Shown: positions 46,388 to 56,044 of the stretch, piece after piece | How positions within the stretch are numbered: the stretch's first letter is position 1 | How the letters are laid out: every line of letters begins with the position of its first letter | NCBI RefSeq assembly: GCF_014196255.1 | Contig: NZ_JACIDH010000001.1 | Span: 372,001 to 436,000 of the forward strand | Direction of reading: 5' to 3' | DNA from: Sphingomonas pseudosanguinis | Lineage (GTDB): Bacteria > Pseudomonadota > Alphaproteobacteria > Sphingomonadales > Sphingomonadaceae | DNA length: 64,000 nucleotides | Program-made: the position numbers and the translations under genes | Notes under the pieces: model-generated | What the model was told of the DNA's origin: nothing | Seen by the model: only the letters and a program-made list of their open reading frames with translations | Databases searched by the model: none

Positions 46388-49063
46388 TCAGGCGCCGAAG
46401 GTCCGCTGCCACCAGCCGCGACGCGGGGTCTCGCTGGTCGGGGCTTCTGCGTCCGCTTCCACCGGTTCGTCGGCGGTCACGGTTTCCGCAGGCGCGGGTG
46501 CTTCCTCGGCGACCGGCTCGGCCGCCGCCTTGGGGGCGGCCTTCTTGCGGGTGCGCTTGGGCTTGGCAGGAGCCTCCGCTTCGACAGGCGCGTCCTCGGC
46601 GGCCGGCTCGGCGGCGACCTTGGGGGCGGCCTTCTTGCGGACGCGCTTCGGCTTGGCCGGCGCTTCCGCCTCGACCTCGGCCGCAGGGGCGTCCGGCGCC
46701 GCTTCGGCCACGGGGGCCTCGACCGGAGTCTCGGTCGCCTCGGTCACCACCGGCGCGGCCTTGCGGGCGCGCGGGCGGCGGCGGGTCTTGGGCGCGTCCG
46801 TGGCTTCGGCCTCGGCCACCGCGAGCGGGGTCGTCACCGGTGCGGCGTCGCCCGCCTCGATCGGCTCCTCGATCGACAGCGGCGCCTCGGCCTGGTCGTC
46901 GTCGGAGCCGGCGTCAGCCGCCGCCTCGTTCACCGACTCGCCGGCGTCGTTCGTGCCGTTCTCGCTGCGGCGACCACCACGGCGACCGCGACGCCCACGA
47001 CGGCGGCGGCCGCCTTCGCGCGGCTCGGCCTGTTCGCCCTCGACGGTTTCGGCGGTTTCGGCGGTCTCGGCAACGTCCTCAGCCGCGTCTTCCGCGTCAT
47101 TCTCGTCGAACTCGGCGTCGTCGGTCGTGGCTTCGCCCTCGGCCTGCTCGCCACCCTCGACATCGCCACGGTTGCGGCGGCCGCGACGGCGGCGACGGCG
47201 CTTGCGGCCACCGCCTTCGCCCTCGTCACGCGGTTCGCGCGGTGCGCGGGCTTCGGTCGCTTCCTCCTCGACCTCGTCCTCTTCTTCCTCTTCGATCTCG
47301 TCGATCAGATCGTCCTCATCCTCCTCGACGGGCAGGAGTGTGTCGATCTTCGGCGCATAGGCCGGCGGCGGGCCGGAGGCCTCGACCGTCATGCGCGCCC
47401 CCTCTTCCTCGCGGTCGGGGATGATCTCGACCGTCACGCCGTAGCGATCCTCGATCTCGGCGATGTCGGCGCGCTTGCGGTTCAGCACATAGACGGCCGC
47501 TTCCTGGCTGGCGCGCAGCGTCAGGATCGAGCCGCGACCGCGCGCGGCCTCGTCCTCGATCAGGCGCAGCGCCGACAGGCCAGAGGACGAGGCGGTGCGG
47601 ACCAGGCCGGTCCCTTCGCAATGCGGGCAGGGGCGGGTGGACGCTTCGAGCACGCCGGTGCGCAGCCGCTGGCGGCTCATTTCCATCAGGCCGAAGGACG
47701 AGATGCGGCCGACCTGGATGCGGGCGCGATCGTTCTTCAGCGCCTCCTTCATCGCCTTCTCGACCTTCCGGACATTGGAGTTGTTGTCCATGTCGATGAA
47801 GTCGATGACGACGAGGCCCGCCATGTCGCGCAGGCGAAGCTGGCGCGCGATTTCCTGCGCGGCTTCCAGGTTGGTCGCGGTCGCGGTCTGCTCGATATTA
47901 TGCTCGCGGGTCGAACGGCCGGAGTTGATGTCGATCGAGACGAGCGCTTCGGTCGGGTTGATGACCAGATAGCCGCCCGACTTCAGCTGAACGACCGGAT
48001 TGTACATCGCGGCCAGCTGATCCTCGACATGCGCGCGCTGGAACAGGGGCACGGCGTCGGCATATTGCTTCACCCGGCGGGCGTGCGCGGGCATCAACAG
48101 GCGCATGAAGTCCTTCGCCTGGCGATAGCCTTCCTCGCCCTCGACGATGACTTCCTCGATCTCGCGGTTGTAGATGTCGCGGATCGCGCGCTTGATGAGG
48201 TCGCTGTCGCCATAGATCAGCGCGGGTGCCGACGAATGCAGCGTCTTCTCGCGAATGCCGTCCCACAGGCGCGCCAGATAATCGAAGTCGCGCTTGATCT
48301 CGGTCTTGGTGCGCTGAAGGCCCGCAGTGCGGACGATGCAGCCCATGGTCGAGGGCAGCGCCATGTCGGCCATGATGGTCTTCAGACGCTTGCGGTCGGC
48401 CGCGTTCGAAATCTTCCGGCTGATGCCGCCGCCATGCGACGTGTTGGGCATCAGCACGCAGTAACGGCCCGCCAGCGACAGGTATGTCGTCAGGGCCGCG
48501 CCCTTGTTGCCGCGCTCTTCCTTGACGATCTGGACCAGCAGCACCTGGCGGCGATGGATGACGTCCTGGATCTTGTAGCGGCGGCGCAGATTCTGGCGAC
48601 GCTGGCGCAGCGCCTCGACCTGGTCGTCATTGACGGTCGACTTCTTCGGTCGCGGCGCACCCTCGCCATCCTCGTCGTCGTGATGGTCGTCGGCGTGATC
48701 GTCATGATCCTCGCCGTCGTGATCCTCATCATCCTCGGCGTCGAGCTCGGCGCGCAGCGCGGCCTCTTCGGCGGCATGCTCGGCCTCTTCGCGCAGCAGG
48801 GCTTCGCGATCTTCCTTGGGGATCTGGTAATAGTCGGGATGGATTTCCGAAAAGGCCAGGAAGCCGTGACGGTTGCCGCCGTAATCGACGAACGCCGCCT
48901 GCAGCGACGGCTCGACCCGGGTCACCTTGGCGAGGTAGATATTGCCCTTGAGCTGCTTGCGCTCGGCCGACTCGAAGTCGAATTCCTCGATCCGGTTACC
49001 CTTGACGACGGCCACGCGGGTTTCTTCCCGGTGGCGTGCGTCGATCAGCATACGCGTGGTCAT
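46388..49063 (-). CDS. rne: Ribonuclease E/G
   Basis: An 891-aa endoribonuclease that starts mRNA decay and matures rRNA and tRNA. The S1 domain (GNIYLAKVTRVEPSLQAAFV) is split by an insert at about 95-145 very rich in Asp, Glu and His (HDDHADDHHDDEDGEG). The catalytic core has EEVIVEGEEGYRQAKDF, SIDINSGRSTREHNIEQTAT, IDFIDMDNNSNVRKVEKAM and the zinc-link CPHCEGTG. The tail after about 590 is disordered: acidic stretches, Arg-rich patches (GRKRRRRRRGRRNRG) and two repeats of APAKPKRxRKKAAPKxAAEP, which likely bind RNA and partners of the degradosome. Only the N-terminal half is enzymatic. Confidence 0.95.
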   Translation of the reverse strand: MTTRMLIDARHREETRVAVVKGNRIEEFDFESAERKQLKGNIYLAKVTRVEPSLQAAFVDYGGNRHGFLAFSEIHPDYYQIPKEDREALLREEAEHAAEEAALRAELDAEDDEDHDGEDHDDHADDHHDDEDGEGAPRPKKSTVNDDQVEALRQRRQNLRRRYKIQDVIHRRQVLLVQIVKEERGNKGAALTTYLSLAGRYCVLMPNTSHGGGISRKISNAADRKRLKTIMADMALPSTMGCIVRTAGLQRTKTEIKRDFDYLARLWDGIREKTLHSSAPALIYGDSDLIKRAIRDIYNREIEEVIVEGEEGYRQAKDFMRLLMPAHARRVKQYADAVPLFQRAHVEDQLAAMYNPVVQLKSGGYLVINPTEALVSIDINSGRSTREHNIEQTATATNLEAAQEIARQLRLRDMAGLVVIDFIDMDNNSNVRKVEKAMKEALKNDRARIQVGRISSFGLMEMSRQRLRTGVLEASTRPCPHCEGTGLVRTASSSGLSALRLIEDEAARGRGSILTLRASQEAAVYVLNRKRADIAEIEDRYGVTVEIIPDREEEGARMTVEASGPPPAYAPKIDTLLPVEEDEDDLIDEIEEEEEDEVEEEATEARAPREPRDEGEGGGRKRRRRRRGRRNRGDVEGGEQAEGEATTDDAEFDENDAEDAAEDVAETAETAETVEGEQAEPREGGRRRRGRRGRRGGRRSENGTNDAGESVNEAAADAGSDDDQAEAPLSIEEPIEAGDAAPVTTPLAVAEAEATDAPKTRRRPRARKAAPVVTEATETPVEAPVAEAAPDAPAAEVEAEAPAKPKRVRKKAAPKVAAEPAAEDAPVEAEAPAKPKRTRKKAAPKAAAEPVAEEAPAPAETVTADEPVEADAEAPTSETPRRGWWQRTFGA

Positions 49064-49555
49064 TATGAAGTCTCCACGCGCGCGCCGGGCCTGGAGGCTG
49101 CCGTCGCGCGCGGTAAATAAGGTGGGCGGCGGCGCGAGGCGCCGGTCCGCTGGTCAAAACGGCGTGTGTGGCCGTCGCAGCCGCAGCGCCGGCGACGGGG
49201 CCGGTGCGGACCCACGACACCGCGATCCCGCCGGCAGGGGCCGGTCGGTCAGCGGGGTGGATCATATGCGTCATGCGAGCGTCAACCTGGTTGGCCCCGC
49301 GCGCGATCATGCGTCGCGTTCCTGGGCCTTGGAAGGATGGCCCCGTCCCCGATCGTTTGGGAGAGGTGATCGAGGCCGGGGTCCGCGTTGATTGCTAGCA
49401 TCACGACACGCTTTGCGCAACAGGCGGCAAATCGCCGTTTTGCCGGCGAAAAAATGCCGAATTGCCGGTTAACCATTGGCCGAAAGACCCTCGTGACGCT
49501 CACGGGTCTAGCCCCTGTGCTGTCGATCCCAGGATCGTCAAAAGGGGTTTGCGTA
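49064..49555. other. Divergent rne/amiC promoter region and long rne 5' leader
   Basis: This 492-bp gap separates divergent rne and amiC. The part near amiC is AT-richer, with an A6 tract near 49449 and a small bulged hairpin (GACC..CGTGA / TCACG..GGTC, 49486-49508) about 50 bases before the amiC start. The rne side is GC-rich and could hold a structured leader, as rne is autoregulated in other bacteria. No gene, repeat or clear promoter box was recognised. Confidence 0.5.
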
Positions 49556-50803
49556 ATGGCTTTTCGCTGGACCGGCAGTCGCTGGGCGCGGCATGACAGC
49601 CGGGCCGTGTTGATGTTGCTCACCATCCTGCTCGGGGTGTTCGCCCCCGTCAGCGCCTTTGCCGCCAAGGTGCAGAAGGTGTTCGTGCGCGGCGCGCAGG
49701 TGATCATCCGGTTCGATTCGCCGGTCAAACGCGCGCGCAGCGTCATGCTGAACGAACCGCGCCGCATCGCGGTCGACGTGGTCGGCGCGACGCCGGGCGG
49801 CAAGGGGCCGGCGCCGATCGACCAGGGGGCGGTACGCACCCTGACCCAGAGCGTGGTCATGCCCGGCGTCACCCGGCTGCGTTTCGACCTGGCCGAGGAT
49901 GCGACGATCTTCGACGGCGGGTTCGACAGCGATGGCCGGCAATTGTCGCTGACGCTCAAGCCGCTCAAGCGCGGCTATACCCAGGCCAGTTTCGCCGGCG
50001 CGCTCGACTTCTTCCCGTTCCATTTCCAGACGCGCAAGCCCAGCTATACCCTGTCGGTGCCGGTGCCCGCCGCGACGCGCACCCTGCCGCTGCCGCGCGT
50101 CCGCGGTGCCGATGACCGGCCGCTGGTCGTCATCGATGCCGGGCATGGCGGGGTCGATCCCGGCGCGATCAACCCGCAAACGGGCCTGCGCGAAAAGGAC
50201 GTGACGCTGGCCATCGCCCGGGCGATCCGCGACACGCTGGTCGCGAGCGGTCGCGTGCGCGCCGCGCTGACCCGCGAGGATGACCGCTACATCCTCCACC
50301 GCGAGCGCTATAATATCGCGCGGCGGCTGCATGCCGACCTGTTCATCTCGATCCACTGCGACAGCGCCGGTGCGGGCGAGGCGCGCGGGGCCACCGCCTA
50401 TACCCTGTCCGACGTCGCCTCCGACAAGGAGGCCGCGCGCCTCGCCGCGCGCGAGAACAAGGCCGACGTGATCGCTGGCGTCGATCTGGGCGGCAACAGC
50501 GACGTGTCCTCGATCCTGATCGACCTGACCCAGCGCGAGACGATGAACGCCTCGGCCAGCTTCGCGCGGCTCCTGGGCCGCGAGGCGCAGCCGCTGATCC
50601 CGGTCAAGCCGAGCTTCCACCGCATGGCCTCGCTGATGGTGCTGAAGGCGCCCGACATGCCCTCGATCCTGTTCGAAACGGGCTATATCTCCAACATGCA
50701 GGACGCCGCGTTCCTCGACAGCCGCGACGGGCAGAAACGGATCGCGCAGGCGGTACTCCAAGCGGTCGAAGTGCATTTCGCGCGGCGGATGGCATCGCGG
50801 TGA
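49556..50803 (+). CDS. amiC: N-acetylmuramoyl-L-alanine amidase
   Basis: A 415-aa periplasmic cell-wall amidase that frees peptide stems during cell separation. A signal sequence ends near VSAFA. The AMIN domain follows (VQKVFVRGAQVIIRFDS), then Amidase_3 from about 200: VIDAGHGGVDPGAINPQTG (first zinc His), GLREKDVTLAIARAI (zinc Glu), LFISIHCDSAG (second His) and ILFETGYISN (catalytic Glu). The helix between strands (VDLGGNSDVSSILIDL) looks like the regulatory helix that blocks the site in division amidases. AAAGGGG precedes the ATG. Divergent from rne. Confidence 0.94.
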   Translation: MAFRWTGSRWARHDSRAVLMLLTILLGVFAPVSAFAAKVQKVFVRGAQVIIRFDSPVKRARSVMLNEPRRIAVDVVGATPGGKGPAPIDQGAVRTLTQSVVMPGVTRLRFDLAEDATIFDGGFDSDGRQLSLTLKPLKRGYTQASFAGALDFFPFHFQTRKPSYTLSVPVPAATRTLPLPRVRGADDRPLVVIDAGHGGVDPGAINPQTGLREKDVTLAIARAIRDTLVASGRVRAALTREDDRYILHRERYNIARRLHADLFISIHCDSAGAGEARGATAYTLSDVASDKEAARLAARENKADVIAGVDLGGNSDVSSILIDLTQRETMNASASFARLLGREAQPLIPVKPSFHRMASLMVLKAPDMPSILFETGYISNMQDAAFLDSRDGQKRIAQAVLQAVEVHFARRMASR

Positions 50804-50883
50804 CGTCATCAACAGCCGCCTGAGTGATCATCTCACGAGCGAGTCGATGCGACGAACTAGGGTCCGCCGCATCGAAAACATTT

Positions 50884-51096
50884 TCAGGGACACATGCCGT
50901 TGAAATATCGATAATAGGGGGATGTGGTCCCTGATGTCTCGATCTCTCCACTGCAGTAGAAAGTTTCCTGGCCTACGACCCGTGTACGCGATCCGTCGCT
51001 GTAATATTGTTTGACGTAATGATAGTCGTCATATTGCGCTGCGGCGGTCGCGCTGATCGCAATCGTGGCTAGAATGGCAAGCTTCAGCTTCCTCAT
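50884..51096 (-). CDS. Small secreted two-cysteine protein (DUF6289-like)
   Basis: A 70-aa precursor: signal MRKLKLAILATIAISATAAA, then about 50 residues rich in Tyr, Ser and Thr (DDYHYVKQYYSDGSRTRVVG). Two Cys (FYCSGE and GMCP at the very end) can form one disulphide. The pattern YYSD..VVGxExxYCxG..TxYYRYFNGxCP reminds me of the small secreted DUF6289 proteins, of unknown function. GGGAGAAGG lies before the ATG. Base composition of this stretch is clearly more AT-rich than its neighbours, suggesting later arrival between amiC and mrcA. Confidence 0.7.
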   Translation of the reverse strand: MRKLKLAILATIAISATAAAQYDDYHYVKQYYSDGSRTRVVGQETFYCSGEIETSGTTSPYYRYFNGMCP

Positions 51097-51332
51097 GTCG
51101 CCTTCTCCCTGCCGAGCTATACATATGTATGAGAATCATTGTTGTGCTCGGTCTCGGAAGCCTATCGTAGTTTTAGGAATTGCTCAACGGAAAGAGGGCG
51201 GGTATTATTTCTAGAGTTTGCTAGATTGTGAGGTTCTGGGTCCCAATTGTCCGCATTGGCATCGTTTTGGATGAAATGGCGAGATTGGTCTGGCGTCTGG
51301 CTTCGCCGTTGCGGAAAGCTTAAAGCCGCCAG

Positions 51333-52286
51333 ATGATCCGCGTCTGTGCCCTTTACCGTTTCGCCACCTTCCCCGACCCCGCCGCGCTGCGCGAACCCCT
51401 TTTGGCGGTCGCGGAGGCCAATGGCATTCGCGGCACGCTGCTCTTGGCGAGCGAAGGCATTAACGGCACCATCGCGGGTACACCGAACGGCATAGAGGCG
51501 GTGCTGGATCATATCTGCACGCTGCCGGGGTGTGCCGATCTCGATTATAAGGACTCCACCGCCGAGGCGATGCCGTTCCACCGGATGAAGGTGCGGTTGA
51601 AGCGCGAGATCGTGTCGATGGGCGTCGACGGCATCGATCCGACCCGCGAGGTCGGCACCTATGTCGCGGGGGCGGAGTGGAACGCGCTGATCGCCGATCC
51701 CAAGACCGTCGTGATCGACACGCGCAACGATTATGAGGTCGCGATCGGGACGTTCGACGGTGCGGTCGATCCGGGGACGAAGAGCTTTCGCGATTTCCCC
51801 GCCTGGTTCCGTGACCACCGCGACGAGCTGCTCGCGGGCAAGACCCGGGTGGCGATGTTCTGCACCGGCGGCATACGCTGTGAGAAGGCCACCGCCTTCC
51901 TGAAGGCCGAAGGCGTGGAGGATGTCTTCCACCTCGATGGCGGCATCCTGAAATATTTGGAGACGATGCCCGCCGAGGAAAGCCGCTGGAACGGCGAATG
52001 CTTCGTTTTCGACGCGCGCGTCGCGGTGGGGCATGGGCTGGCGCCGGGCAGCCATGCGCTGTGCCATGGCTGCCGCATGCCGGTCAGCCCCGAGGATCGC
52101 GCCTCGCCGCTCTATGTCGAGGGGGTGAGCTGTCCCGCCTGCCACGGCACGCGCGATGCGGAGCGGCTGGCCGCCTATGCCGAGCGGCATCGGCAGGAGC
52201 GGTTGGCGGCGGCGCGGGGCGAGGCGCATGTCGGCGCGCGCTTCGCATCGCCGGACGATGCGCGCGACGAACCGCATAAGGGGTAA
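51333..52286 (+). CDS. trhO: Rhodanese-like tRNA uridine hydroxylase
   Basis: A 317-aa protein of the YceA/TrhO family, which adds a hydroxyl to wobble uridine 34 of certain tRNAs. An N-terminal ferredoxin-like domain ([31 protein letters not shown]) precedes a rhodanese domain with [20 protein letters not shown] and the catalytic Cys in [18 protein letters not shown]-terminal Cys-rich segment ([28 protein letters not shown]) looks like a zinc knuckle, also seen in family members. It shows no operon with its neighbours. Confidence 0.92.
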   Translation: MIRVCALYRFATFPDPAALREPLLAVAEANGIRGTLLLASEGINGTIAGTPNGIEAVLDHICTLPGCADLDYKDSTAEAMPFHRMKVRLKREIVSMGVDGIDPTREVGTYVAGAEWNALIADPKTVVIDTRNDYEVAIGTFDGAVDPGTKSFRDFPAWFRDHRDELLAGKTRVAMFCTGGIRCEKATAFLKAEGVEDVFHLDGGILKYLETMPAEESRWNGECFVFDARVAVGHGLAPGSHALCHGCRMPVSPEDRASPLYVEGVSCPACHGTRDAERLAAYAERHRQERLAAARGEAHVGARFASPDDARDEPHKG

Positions 52287-52352
52287 CGCCCAACGATCGG
52301 TAAGGCGGGTGGCAAGCCGGGGCGAACCTGCTACACGGGCCGGCGCAAAGCC

Positions 52353-54851
52353 ATGGCCGTCGATCCCACCCACCCGTCCGAATCCCCCGAAACCCCGCGC
52401 CGGCGGCTGTGGAGCCGTTGGTGGGTGAAGGGGCTCGCCGCGCTCGCGCTGCTGGTCGCGATCGGGGCGGGGGTGTTCTGGCTGGTCTTCATGCGCGACC
52501 TGCCCTCGGTCGACGCGCTCAAGGCCTATGAGCCCCCGCTGCCGACCCATGTGCGTGGGCTCGATGGCACGCCGATCCAGTCCTATGCGCGCGAACGCCG
52601 GGTCGAGCTGTCGTTCAGCGAATATCCGCCGCTGCTCGTCCGCGCCTTCCTGGCCGCCGAGGACAAGAGCTTCTTCGAGCATGGCGGCGTCGATTATCCC
52701 GGGCTGGCGGGTGCGGTGTTCGACTATGCCAAGAAATTCGGCAGCGGCCGGCGCGCGCGCGGCGGTTCGACCATCACCCAGCAGGTCGCCAAGAACCTGT
52801 TGATCGGCAACGCCTATTCGCCGACGCGCAAGGTGCGCGAGGCGATCCTGGCGTACAAGATCGAGGCGACGCTGACCAAGCCGCAGATCCTAGAGCTGTA
52901 TCTCAACCAGATCGCGCTGGGCCGCAACGCCTTCGGCGTCGAGGCGGCGGCGCATGCCTATTTCGACAAGGAACTGAACGAGCTGACGCTCGGTCAGATG
53001 GCCTATCTGGCGGTGCTGCCCAAGGGGCCGTCTAACTACGACCCCATCCGCCATCCCGACCGCGCGCTGGAGCGCCGCGCCTATGTGCTGCGCGAGATGC
53101 TGGACCACAGCTTCATCACCCGCGCGCAATATGATGCGGCGATGGCCGAGCCGCTGGGCACCGTGCTGCGCCGCACGCCCAAATATGCGCAGGTCGGCGG
53201 CTATTTCGTCGAGGAGGTGCGCCGCCAGCTGATCAAGCAGTTCGGCGAGAATGCGCAGAGCGGACCGCACAGCGTCTATGAGGGCGGGCTGTGGGTGCGC
53301 ACCTCCTATGACCGGCGATTGCAGGACCTGGCGACCGAGGCGCTGCGCGACGGCCTCGTCCGGTTCGAGGGCGGGCGCGGCTGGTCCGGGCCGATCCGCC
53401 ATGTCGATCTGGACGGCGACAATTGGCAGCAGGCGCTGCTCAACACCAATATCGGCCTCGACTATCGCGACTGGCGTGCCGGCATCGTGACCGCCAAGGA
53501 CACGGGTGAGGCGACGATCGGCTTCGCCAATGGTCGCACCGGCAGCCTGCCGCGCGCGGCCGCGCAGATGCCGCGCCGGGGCACGGCGGCGACCGCGTTC
53601 AGCGCGCTGAAGGTGGGCGACATCGTCGCGGTCGCGCCGCAGGGTAGCGGCTTCGGCCTGCGCTCGGTGCCGCGCATCTCGGGCGGCTTCGTCGTCGAGG
53701 AACCGGCGAGCGGCCGCGTGCTGGCGATGCAGGGCGGGTTCGACGCGCGGCTCCAGGCGTTCAATCGCGCCACCCAGGCGCAGCGCCAGCCGGGCTCGAC
53801 GATCAAGCCGATCGTCTATTCCGCCGCGCTCGACCATGGCATGACGCCGGCCTCGATCATCGTCGACGGGCCCTTCTGCGTCGATCAGGGTGCCAATCTG
53901 GGCACCAAATGCTTCCGCAATTTCGGCAATTCGGCGGGCGCGGGCCCGCACACCATGCGCTGGGGCATCGAGCAGTCGCGCAACCTGATGACGGTGCGCA
54001 CCGCCGCCACGGTGGGGATGAAGAACGTCGTCGCCATGATCAAGCAGATGGGGATCGGCGATTTCCCGGCCTATCTGTCCTATGCGCTGGGCGCGGGCGA
54101 GACGACGGTGTCGCAGATGGTCAACGCCTATGCGATCCTCGCCAATAACGGGCGCGGCGGCGATCCCTCGCTGATCGACTTCGCGCAGGACCGGCATGGC
54201 AAGGTGATCTGGCCGGAGAATTGGCGCGCCTGCGACCGGTGCAACATGGCCGATTATGACGGCAAGCCGATGCCGCGGCCGGTCTCGCACCAGCGCCAGG
54301 TGATGGACGCGATGACCGCCTATCAGATGGTCCATATCACCGAGGGCGTGATCCAGCGCGGCACCGCGACGGGTCTGCGCGATCTCGATCGGCCGATGTT
54401 CGGCAAGACCGGCACCAATAACGGCCCGACCGATGTGTGGTTCGTCGGCGGCACGCCGCAATTCGTCGGCGGCCTCTATATCGGCTATGACCATCCGCGC
54501 TCGCTGGGCGGCTATGCGCAAGGTGGCACGATCGCGGTGCCGATCTTCCGCCAGTTCGCGGAAAAGGCCTATGAGGGGCTGGAGAAGCTGCCCTTCCGTG
54601 CCGCGCCGGGCATCCGCATGGTGCGGATCGACCGCGCCAGCGGGCGGCCGGTCTATGGCACCTTCCCGACCGGCAACGATCCCAAGCCCGCCGTGATCTG
54701 GGAAGCGTTCAAGCCCGAGAGCGAGCCGCGCCGCCGCGCGCGCCGGAACGCCGAGGCCGCCACCACCGCGCCCGCCACGCCCAGCGGCCCGGCGACGCCC
54801 GCGCCCCCGCGCGACAGCGATTTCTTGCAAAGGGAAGGCGGAATCTACTAG
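52353..54851 (+). CDS. mrcA: Penicillin-binding protein 1A
   Basis: An 832-aa bifunctional peptidoglycan synthase. A cytoplasmic tail and a membrane anchor (residues about 25-48, GLAALALLVAIGAGVFWLVF) lead to the GT51 glycosyltransferase: AAEDKSFFEHGGVDYPG (catalytic Glu), RGGSTITQQVAKNLL, REAILAYKIEATLTKPQILE. An OB-like insert follows (about 315-420). The transpeptidase has the SxxK motif in RQPGSTIKPIVYSAA, SxN in EQSRNLMTVR and KTGT in GKTGTNNGPTD. The Ala/Pro-rich C-terminus is disordered. It lies after trhO and before prfB, part of the core block. Confidence 0.95.
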   Translation: MAVDPTHPSESPETPRRRLWSRWWVKGLAALALLVAIGAGVFWLVFMRDLPSVDALKAYEPPLPTHVRGLDGTPIQSYARERRVELSFSEYPPLLVRAFLAAEDKSFFEHGGVDYPGLAGAVFDYAKKFGSGRRARGGSTITQQVAKNLLIGNAYSPTRKVREAILAYKIEATLTKPQILELYLNQIALGRNAFGVEAAAHAYFDKELNELTLGQMAYLAVLPKGPSNYDPIRHPDRALERRAYVLREMLDHSFITRAQYDAAMAEPLGTVLRRTPKYAQVGGYFVEEVRRQLIKQFGENAQSGPHSVYEGGLWVRTSYDRRLQDLATEALRDGLVRFEGGRGWSGPIRHVDLDGDNWQQALLNTNIGLDYRDWRAGIVTAKDTGEATIGFANGRTGSLPRAAAQMPRRGTAATAFSALKVGDIVAVAPQGSGFGLRSVPRISGGFVVEEPASGRVLAMQGGFDARLQAFNRATQAQRQPGSTIKPIVYSAALDHGMTPASIIVDGPFCVDQGANLGTKCFRNFGNSAGAGPHTMRWGIEQSRNLMTVRTAATVGMKNVVAMIKQMGIGDFPAYLSYALGAGETTVSQMVNAYAILANNGRGGDPSLIDFAQDRHGKVIWPENWRACDRCNMADYDGKPMPRPVSHQRQVMDAMTAYQMVHITEGVIQRGTATGLRDLDRPMFGKTGTNNGPTDVWFVGGTPQFVGGLYIGYDHPRSLGGYAQGGTIAVPIFRQFAEKAYEGLEKLPFRAAPGIRMVRIDRASGRPVYGTFPTGNDPKPAVIWEAFKPESEPRRRARRNAEAATTAPATPSGPATPAPPRDSDFLQREGGIY

Positions 54852-54915
54852 CCCGCTTCCCATATGACGTTTTTCCGCCCGTCTGGCGGACGCACGACCG
54901 ATTCGGAGAATATTC

Positions 54916-56043
54916 ATGCGCGCTGAAGCGCAGGCTCATGTCGACACGATCAAGGACGCCCTGGAGCTGCTGCGCCGCTTCCTCGACTGGGACCGCGCGC
55001 TGCGCCGCCTGGACGAGCTGAACGCGCGCGTCGAGGACCAGGCGTTGTGGAACGACCCCAAACAGGCGCAGGCCGTGATGCGCGAGCGTCGCCGCCTGGA
55101 CGAGGCGATCACCGCCACCCGCGCCATCGAGAACGAGCTGTCGGGCACGGTCGAGCTGATCGAGCTGGCAGAGATGGAGGGCGACGAGGAGCTGGAGAAG
55201 GAGGCGGTCACCAGCTTGGGCGATCTCGCCAAGCGGGCGGAGGCCGACAAGGTCAAGGCGCTGCTGGCCGGCGAAGCCGACGCCAACGACACCTATCTGG
55301 AAATCAATGCCGGCGCGGGCGGCACCGAGAGCCAGGACTGGGCCGGGATGCTCCAGCGCATGTACACGCGCTGGGCCGAGCGGCGCGGCATGAAGGTCGA
55401 GCTGGTCGATTATCATGCGGGCGAACAGGCCGGGATCAAGTCGGCGACGCTGCTGATCAAGGGCGAGAACGCCTATGGCTATGCCAAGGTCGAATCGGGG
55501 GTGCACCGGCTGGTGCGGATCAGCCCCTACGATTCCGCCGCGCGTCGTCACACCAGCTTTTCGAGCGTGTGGGTCTATCCGGTGATCGACGACAATATCG
55601 AGGTCGAGATCAACGAGAGCGAGCTGCGCATTGACACCTATCGCGCGAGCGGTGCGGGTGGTCAGCACATCAACACCACCGACTCGGCGGTGCGTATCAC
55701 CCACTTGCCGACCGGCATCGTGGTGCAGTGTCAGAACCAGCGTTCGCAGCACAAGAACAAGGCCGAGGCCTATAACCAGCTGCGCGCCCGCCTGTACGAG
55801 CGCGAACTGGCCGAGCGCGAGGCGGTGGCGAACGCGGAGAACGCGACCAAGACCGATATCGGCTGGGGCCACCAGATCCGGTCGTACGTGCTCCAGCCCT
55901 ATCAGCTGGTGAAGGACCTGCGTACCGGCGTCACCTCGACCGCGCCGGGCGATGTGCTCGATGGCGATCTCGACAGCTTCATGGCCGCCGCCCTCTCGCA
56001 GCGCGTGACCGGTGAGGCGGTCGCGGTGGAGGATGTCGACTAA
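54916..56043 (+). CDS. prfB: Peptide chain release factor 2
   Basis: A 375-aa RF2 that reads UGA and UAA stops. After the helical domain 1 come the codon-recognition loop [15 protein letters not shown] (SPY where E. coli has SPF) and the catalytic GASGAGGQ-type loop, here [19 protein letters not shown]. The C-terminal [20 protein letters not shown] and DLRTGVTS are standard. The frame is continuous from the ATG, so the programmed frameshift that controls many prfB genes is absent. TCGGAG precedes the start. The methyltransferase-like gene follows after one base. Confidence 0.95.
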   Translation: MRAEAQAHVDTIKDALELLRRFLDWDRALRRLDELNARVEDQALWNDPKQAQAVMRERRRLDEAITATRAIENELSGTVELIELAEMEGDEELEKEAVTSLGDLAKRAEADKVKALLAGEADANDTYLEINAGAGGTESQDWAGMLQRMYTRWAERRGMKVELVDYHAGEQAGIKSATLLIKGENAYGYAKVESGVHRLVRISPYDSAARRHTSFSSVWVYPVIDDNIEVEINESELRIDTYRASGAGGQHINTTDSAVRITHLPTGIVVQCQNQRSQHKNKAEAYNQLRARLYERELAEREAVANAENATKTDIGWGHQIRSYVLQPYQLVKDLRTGVTSTAPGDVLDGDLDSFMAAALSQRVTGEAVAVEDVD

Positions 56044-56044
56044 A

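Noticed and set aside
47621..49120. 499-codon plus-strand frame opposite rne
   Set aside because: Antisense to the catalytic half of RNase E; hydrophobic part is the complement of the Asp/His-rich insert.
52890..54917. 675-codon minus-strand frame opposite mrcA
   Set aside because: No domain and total overlap with PBP1A motifs on the plus strand.
54916..55100. Programmed frameshift site in prfB
   Set aside because: The frame is open from the ATG throughout and no internal UGA is present.
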